Shown here in pieces: positions 59,696 to 64,000 of a stretch of DNA of 64,000 bases. Source of the DNA: Gilvimarinus gilvus. Its GTDB lineage: Bacteria > Pseudomonadota > Gammaproteobacteria > Pseudomonadales > Cellvibrionaceae. Made by a program: the position numbers and the translations under genes. The stretch is from assembly GCF_030518155.1 (NCBI RefSeq), contig NZ_JAULRU010000705.1, positions 62,001 to 126,000 of the forward strand, in the 5' to 3' direction. Position 1 is the first letter of the stretch. The number at the start of each line of letters is the position of its first letter. The notes under the pieces are model-generated. The model was not told where the DNA came from. It searched no databases and saw only the letters and a program-made list of their open reading frames with translations.

Positions 59696-60121
59696 ATGTG
59701 GATACAAACTGAGATTTCGCTGGCGCCCAAGCCTCGGGGGTTTCACCTGGTAACGGATGAAATCGAGCGTCAGATTTCGGATTTGAGCTCGATAGGGGTG
59801 GGCTGGGTGCAAGTGTTTATAAAACATACGTCTGCCAGCCTGACAATTAACGAAAACGCCGATCCGACGGTGCGAGGCGACCTGGAGCGACATTTCAACA
59901 AGTTTGTGCCAGAGCGTGCGCCCTATTATGAGCATGATTACGAAGGCGATGATGACATGCCCGCTCATATTAAAAGCTGTATTTTGGGGGCTAGCGTGAT
60001 GCTGCCTATCTCTTCCGGTCGTTTTAATCTCGGTATTTGGCAGGGTATATATTTGTGCGAACACCGCAACCGAGCCGGCAGTCGTCAGTTAGTCGTTACC
60101 ATAAATGGAGAGGCTAATTAG
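59696..60121 (+). CDS. Secondary thiamine-phosphate synthase-like protein (YjbQ/UPF0047)
   Basis: The 141 residues match the YjbQ family: FHLVTDEIERQISDL, the VFIKHTSASLTINENADP block with its conserved His, and DMPAHIKS and GTWQGIYLCEHR-like (here GIWQGIYLCEHR) motifs. Some members can make thiamine phosphate, but the true role is uncertain. ATG 59696 has AAGGA seven bases upstream; TTG 59690 would add two residues. It is divergent from hpf. The gap 59437-59695 shows AT-rich sequence and repeated TTGACA-like words (59547 and 59581 areas) but no clear structure. Confidence 0.9.
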   Translation: MWIQTEISLAPKPRGFHLVTDEIERQISDLSSIGVGWVQVFIKHTSASLTINENADPTVRGDLERHFNKFVPERAPYYEHDYEGDDDMPAHIKSCILGASVMLPISSGRFNLGIWQGIYLCEHRNRAGSRQLVVTINGEAN

Positions 60122-60249
60122 AAACTTTCTATAAACGGTTACATTTTTATCATATATAGGCAGAATATTGCCAATGATTGCGGTAACATCGTGCTGAGAG
60201 GCTGAGATTCCAATTCCAGCCCCACCTACAATAAATACATGGATTCGTG

Positions 60250-60987
60250 ATGAATAATTTCGAAGGCAGCCGTAATCTAACCCAACAAGTGGTCTACGAG
60301 CTTGGGTTGTCCATCGTCCAGGGTAAATATTCGGGCGTGGATGTTTTTCCCACAGAAGCGCAGTTGAGCGCGCACTTTCAAATTAGTCGCAGTGTTATTC
60401 GTGAAGCCGTTAAAATGCTGACGGCAAAAGGTTTGATCAACTCCAGGCCTCGCCAGGGCATACGCGTTCAGCCGACGGCCTGTTGGAATGTGTTTGACAG
60501 TGACGTGCTCAATTGGATACTTCAGGGGCGGCCTTCGCTATCCCTGCTGCAAGAGTTTACTGAGTTGCGTAGCGGCGTCGAGCCAGAGGCTGCCATGTTG
60601 GCCGCCTCCAGGCAAAATGCGGCGGAAATAGGCGCAATTGAGCGAGGACTGGAGCGGCTCAAGCGAGCCGGCGATGGGCTGGATGATCCACTGGCGGCAG
60701 ACATAGAATTTCATACAGCTGTATTGCTCGCTAGCGGCAACCGCTTCTATATTCAGCTGACCAGTTTCATCCAGACGGCTTTGCAGGCCAGTATCAGTTG
60801 TACCAACCAACTCAAAGGAATCTCGGCGGGTAGCTACCGAGATCACAAGCGTATCTACGATGCCATTTGTGAAGGTAACTCAGAGGCGGCGGGAGCAGCT
60901 ATGCGTGAGCTGTTGAGCGAGGCCTTGGGGTTAATCAGCGAGTCTAATTCACCGCAAAAAACCGGGGTAATTGCCCAGGCCAGTTGA
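60250..60987 (+). CDS. GntR/FadR-family transcriptional regulator
   Basis: The 245-residue protein has an N-terminal winged helix (about 10-80: FPTEAQLSAHFQISRSVIREAVKML, SRPRQGIRV) and a C-terminal FCD effector domain (about 90-235), with the metal-binding Asp/His set in DIEFHTAVLLAS and YRDHKRIYDAI. FCD regulators of this branch respond to sugar acids such as galactonate or gluconate. The adjacent dehydrogenase and lactonase genes fit that. ATG 60250 is chosen; GTG 60247 is adjacent in frame. The 128-base upstream region shows no clear operator. Confidence 0.9.
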   Translation: MNNFEGSRNLTQQVVYELGLSIVQGKYSGVDVFPTEAQLSAHFQISRSVIREAVKMLTAKGLINSRPRQGIRVQPTACWNVFDSDVLNWILQGRPSLSLLQEFTELRSGVEPEAAMLAASRQNAAEIGAIERGLERLKRAGDGLDDPLAADIEFHTAVLLASGNRFYIQLTSFIQTALQASISCTNQLKGISAGSYRDHKRIYDAICEGNSEAAGAAMRELLSEALGLISESNSPQKTGVIAQAS

Positions 60988-61125
60988 AGCTATACCCGCC
61001 GCATACAATCCCGAGCGAGAGTCGACAACGATATTCTGTGTATTTTCCGCAGAAATTGACTGCAGAAGGCGATATACTCTGCACCGTTTCAGTGATTTTA
61101 CCGTTTCGGTGACTAGAGGTGTGGC

Positions 61126-61902
61126 ATGACACAAACCCCTGAGCGAACCCAGTATCCCAGCTTGCGCAATAAGTCGGTATTTATTACCGGCGGTGCCACG
61201 GGTATTGGCGCCTGCATGGTGGAGGCGTTCTTGTATCAGGGCTGTCGTGTTGGGTTTGTCGATATCGCTGCTGAAGAGGGAGACTTGCTGTGTCAGACGC
61301 TGAGTCAGCAGTATCCGCATTCGGTGTTTTTTGCCCCCTGCGATGTCACCGATGTGCCGGCGTTGAGAACAGCGATTGAGTCGCTCAAAGCGAAGACGGG
61401 CGCCTTTAGCGTACTGATTAATAATGTGGCCAACGATAAGCGCTGTGATCCGCGCGCGCTTTCCGACGAAAATTGGCACAGCTCGCTGGCGGTTAACCTC
61501 GATGCAGCGTTTTTCACGACTCGTGCTATTGTGCCGGATATGGTAGACATAGGCGGTGGCTCGATCATTAACTTCAGTTCCATCAATGCCATACTCGGGC
61601 CCGCACAAATGCCAAGTTACGCTACGGCTAAAGCCGGGTTGCTGGGCTTAACCCGGGCGCTCGCCTCTGATTTTGCTCCGGATAATGTGCGTGTAAATGC
61701 CATTATTCCCGGCTGGGTGGTAACGGATAAACAGCTGGAAAAATTCCTGACGCCAGAAAGCGAGGCAGAGTGGATGGAGCATGTGCGTCTCAAGCGTCGG
61801 TTGATGCCGCAAGATGTTGCCAATATGGCTTTGTTTCTGGCCTCCGATGATGCGAACATGATTACCGGTCAGCAGTTTGTGGTGGATGGCGGCCGACTGT
61901 AA
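61126..61902 (+). CDS. SDR-family NAD(P)-dependent oxidoreductase, probable sugar dehydrogenase
   Basis: The 258 residues show the short-chain dehydrogenase pattern: nucleotide loop TGGATGIG (21-28), an acidic residue after the second strand (VDIA, favouring NAD), NNVA, the catalytic Ser in NFSSINA and the SYATAK motif with Tyr and Lys. The C-terminal GQQFVVDGG is typical. Between a GntR regulator and an SMP-30 lactonase, it most likely oxidises an aldose to its lactone; the sugar is not known. ATG 61126 follows AGAGGTGTGGC. Confidence 0.85.
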   Translation: MTQTPERTQYPSLRNKSVFITGGATGIGACMVEAFLYQGCRVGFVDIAAEEGDLLCQTLSQQYPHSVFFAPCDVTDVPALRTAIESLKAKTGAFSVLINNVANDKRCDPRALSDENWHSSLAVNLDAAFFTTRAIVPDMVDIGGGSIINFSSINAILGPAQMPSYATAKAGLLGLTRALASDFAPDNVRVNAIIPGWVVTDKQLEKFLTPESEAEWMEHVRLKRRLMPQDVANMALFLASDDANMITGQQFVVDGGRL

Positions 61903-62049
61903 GATTCTGTTGTTCGCCATTGCTTAACAGTTGTCGCTAACAAAGCCGATATCACTAGAATAATAATTTCGTAATTTATAGATGAATCTCATCAAACTTC
62001 TGTCAATCACATATTTCCCCCAAAGCCGCTACACTTAAGCGGAGGTCAT

Positions 62050-62901
62050 GTGCAATTAGTTGCTGAAATTCCCTGTGGATGCGAGCTGGGCGAAGCTATT
62101 TTGTGGCACCCCGTACAGCGCCGCATGTGGTGGGCAGATATTCTGGGCTGCCGGTTGTACAGTGCAAACCTGTTCGGGGATGCACAGCAGTGGTACCCAA
62201 CCCCCGAGCCAGTTACGGCCTTTGGTTTTACCTCAGTGGCGGGAAAATTCATTGTTAGCTTCGCCTCAGGTATCGCGTATTTTTGGCCGGCAACAGGCGC
62301 CGTTGAGTGGTTGGCGCAGCCAGACCTGGGTGGTGCGGAGCGCTTCAATGACGGGCGTGTTGGTCCCGATGGCGCTTTTTGGGCGGGTACTATGTCACCC
62401 AGCGCGCCGGGCGAGTCGCAACTGTATCGATTTGATGGATCACTACAGTCCATTTTACAGGGTTTAACGATTGCAAATGGTTTGTGCTGGTCGACCGATG
62501 GCGGCTATCTTCATCACGCCGACTCACCATCGCGGCTTATTCGTCGATTTAAAATGCGAGCCGCAGGCGTAGAGGCGGGCGAGCTGCTGGTTGAGACGCC
62601 GGTTAATAGCTATCCGGATGGCGCCGTTATAGATGCGGCTGACAATCTATGGAGCGCTCACTGGGGTGGCTCTTGTGTGGTCGCTTACGACCATAGCGGT
62701 GCAGTGTTGGACAGGTTGGCATTGCCGATAACCCAGCCCACTTGTGTGGCGTTTGGCGGCGATCAGTTTGATCACCTTTTGGTCACCAGTGCCTGGGAAC
62801 ATATGACCCCAGAGCAGCGCCAACGGGAGCCTCGAGCCGGCAATGTGTTCGTTTTTCGCACCACTTATCGGGGGCGGCCCTGTGATTTTTATACCTCTTG
62901 A
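62050..62901 (+). CDS. SMP-30/gluconolactonase family sugar lactonase
   Basis: The six-bladed beta-propeller lactonases open sugar lactones to acids with a bound divalent metal. The 283 residues show the four metal ligands in order: Glu in GCELGEAILWHP (Glu15), Asn in ERFNDGRVGPDG, Asn in TIANGLCWS and Asp in YPDGAVID. WWADILG and FWAGTM are further hallmarks. The start is GTG 62050 with GGAGG four bases upstream. It would act on the product of the SDR enzyme encoded 147 bases upstream. Confidence 0.92.
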   Translation: MQLVAEIPCGCELGEAILWHPVQRRMWWADILGCRLYSANLFGDAQQWYPTPEPVTAFGFTSVAGKFIVSFASGIAYFWPATGAVEWLAQPDLGGAERFNDGRVGPDGAFWAGTMSPSAPGESQLYRFDGSLQSILQGLTIANGLCWSTDGGYLHHADSPSRLIRRFKMRAAGVEAGELLVETPVNSYPDGAVIDAADNLWSAHWGGSCVVAYDHSGAVLDRLALPITQPTCVAFGGDQFDHLLVTSAWEHMTPEQRQREPRAGNVFVFRTTYRGRPCDFYTS

Positions 62902-63061
62902 GTATAAGCATGAGTTCTGTCATTGTTGGAAGCTGTAAATAATGGACTTAGCTCAGCATTGGTATCAACACGGAAGGTTGGTAAACCGTGGTTCCAACTA
63001 TCCCAGTTAAATGTGATCTTCAGTTGAGAGCAGTATGACCATTAAAAGTCCAGCGTAACTT

Positions 63062-64000
63062 ATGACCATAGACTTATTTCAGCGACTATCCTACAAACTG
63101 GCGCGTACCAGCTTTGTTGTTGTTGTTGTTTTGGGGGTATTGGTTGCAAGCTTGCAGGTTTATTTGGACTTTCGTACCCAGTATCGGGAAATTCTCAGCA
63201 ATGTCGATGAAATTAGCCGGGTCAGTCGAACGTCGGCTCAAAGGGCGGTGTTTTTACTCGATGAAAGTCTTGCCGAGCAGGTGGTGCAGGGCTTAGCGGA
63301 GTACCGGTTTCTCAGCCATATCGCTATCTTTGACGATCAAAACCAGTTGATGGCGCAGTACCGCCAAAACGTTAATCCGAGTCAGACTTTATGGTTAACC
63401 CGGCTGCTGGTCGGTGAAAAGGAGACCTTTGACTACTCGCTTGTTTCTAACGGCGATTTGGTTGTCGGTACCCTGAGCTTAGAGCTTAACAAAGATCGCG
63501 CTCTCAACCCCTTCTATCACCGCGCCTGGCGCGTTTTGCTAACCGGTACTGCGCGCAATATCGGCATTGCTTTGGTATTGGTGATGGTCTATCACTTTTT
63601 GCTAACCCGGCCGCTGGTGAATCTGGCCACGCGCTTTGCCGCTTTGGATCACGCCCAGGTACCGGTGCGTGATATTGCCCACCTGCGCAAGCACGAACAC
63701 GATGAGCTGGGCTATATCGTCAACTCGGCAAACCGGCTACTCAGTAACTTCAACGAGAAGCACGCCGAGCTCCAACATCAACAGCAGCAGTTGAGCCTGA
63801 TTCTCGACGCCAGCCCTAACCAGGTTTTCGCGGTCGACTTCGACGGTAATATGTTGTTTTTTAATCAGGCGTTTAAGCGCTATTTTGGCACCGATAACAT
63901 AGATAATTACTATGCTCTTCTGGAATCTTGCAACATTAAAGAGTCGAGCCAAATTCGCTCGCTCATACAGCGCGTCTGTAAGAAGCAATCGCCGGTTTTT
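63062..64000 (+). CDS. Membrane sensor protein with PAS domain, truncated by window end
   Basis: An ATG at 63062 opens a frame still open at the right edge (313 codons visible). The product has a first helix (about 17-34, coded in part by five GTT repeats), a periplasmic region of about 130 residues, a second helix (about 160-180), a HAMP-like linker (about 180-230), a short coiled coil rich in Gln and a PAS domain beginning near 245 (LILDASPNQVFAVDFDGNML). The output domain lies beyond the window; a GGDEF, EAL or histidine kinase module is expected. There is no clear ribosome binding site. Confidence 0.8.
   Translation, partial: MTIDLFQRLSYKLARTSFVVVVVLGVLVASLQVYLDFRTQYREILSNVDEISRVSRTSAQRAVFLLDESLAEQVVQGLAEYRFLSHIAIFDDQNQLMAQYRQNVNPSQTLWLTRLLVGEKETFDYSLVSNGDLVVGTLSLELNKDRALNPFYHRAWRVLLTGTARNIGIALVLVMVYHFLLTRPLVNLATRFAALDHAQVPVRDIAHLRKHEHDELGYIVNSANRLLSNFNEKHAELQHQQQQLSLILDASPNQVFAVDFDGNMLFFNQAFKRYFGTDNIDNYYALLESCNIKESSQIRSLIQRVCKKQSPVF

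Noticed and set aside
60185-60240. CTGAGA words upstream of the GntR gene, suggestive of a TPP riboswitch next to a thiamine-related YjbQ gene
   Set aside because: The other conserved THI-box segments are missing and the downstream gene is not a thiamine gene.

Overview
The window is 64 kb of gammaproteobacterial chromosome around the replication origin. The gene order mnmE-yidC-yidD-rnpA-rpmH / oriC / dnaA-dnaN-recF-gyrB, followed further on by plsC-gmhB-glyS-glyQ-acyltransferase and trkA-rsmB-fmt-def-tsaP-dprA-tsaC-hemF-aroE, is the order I remember from Pseudomonas aeruginosa (about PA0001-PA0025). Two perfect parS palindromes of the Pseudomonas type lie inside recF. The protein style, the pectate-lyase-like lipoprotein and the wealth of c-di-GMP proteins suggest a marine, polysaccharide-using relative such as the Cellvibrionales (Saccharophagus/Teredinibacter-like). 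That placement is inference; no rRNA is present.

Layout. 1-4150: end of a 2TM protein, then the leftward mnmE-yidC-yidD-rnpA-rpmH cluster. 4150-4569: oriC with two consensus DnaA boxes. 4570-10783: rightward dnaA-dnaN-recF-gyrB, closed by a clear terminator. 10784-34311: about 23.5 kb absent from the Pseudomonas-type order. It holds (a) a six-gene envelope-stress-like operon (DUF2170/YjfI, PspA/IM30, OB-fold membrane protein, flotillin, a 1761-residue AAA+ ATPase, rhomboid), (b) two large divergent sensory proteins (CHASE-PAS-GGDEF-EAL and MASE1-CHASE-PAS-histidine kinase), (c) a secreted esterase, an Lrp/AsnC regulator and leuA, and (d) two tandem paralogous diguanylate cyclases with a periplasmic domain plus a PL10-like pectate lyase lipoprotein.

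34312-39777: core genes again (plsC, gmhB, glyS, glyQ, LpxL-like acyltransferase). 39795-44088: a second accessory patch with a three-gene ATP-grasp / inactive-transglutaminase-7TM / retropepsin-like protease cassette, a DUF3465 gene broken by a 262-bp MITE-like element, and a VOC protein. 44133-55208: trkH, trkA, rsmB, fmt, def, tsaP-like LysM gene, dprA, a small membrane ORF, tsaC, hemF, aroE. 55272-64000: diheme lipoprotein, PhoX-type phosphatase with a collagen-like linker, hpf, YjbQ family, a GntR-SDR-SMP30 sugar-acid cluster, and a membrane sensor cut by the window end.

The strongest candidate for an under-described system is the 11.3-21.3 kb operon. It joins a membrane-binding ESCRT-III-like protein (PspA), an SPFH scaffold (flotillin), a very large AAA+ ATPase and an intramembrane protease. 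It is driven by one near-consensus promoter that carries two CATGTAA-type operator-like repeats and would make an essentially leaderless first message. The second is the ATP-grasp cassette, a predicted peptide-tagging and proteolysis system of unknown substrate. Many genes here start with TTG or GTG; where a ribosome binding site or family length decided a start, the entry says so.
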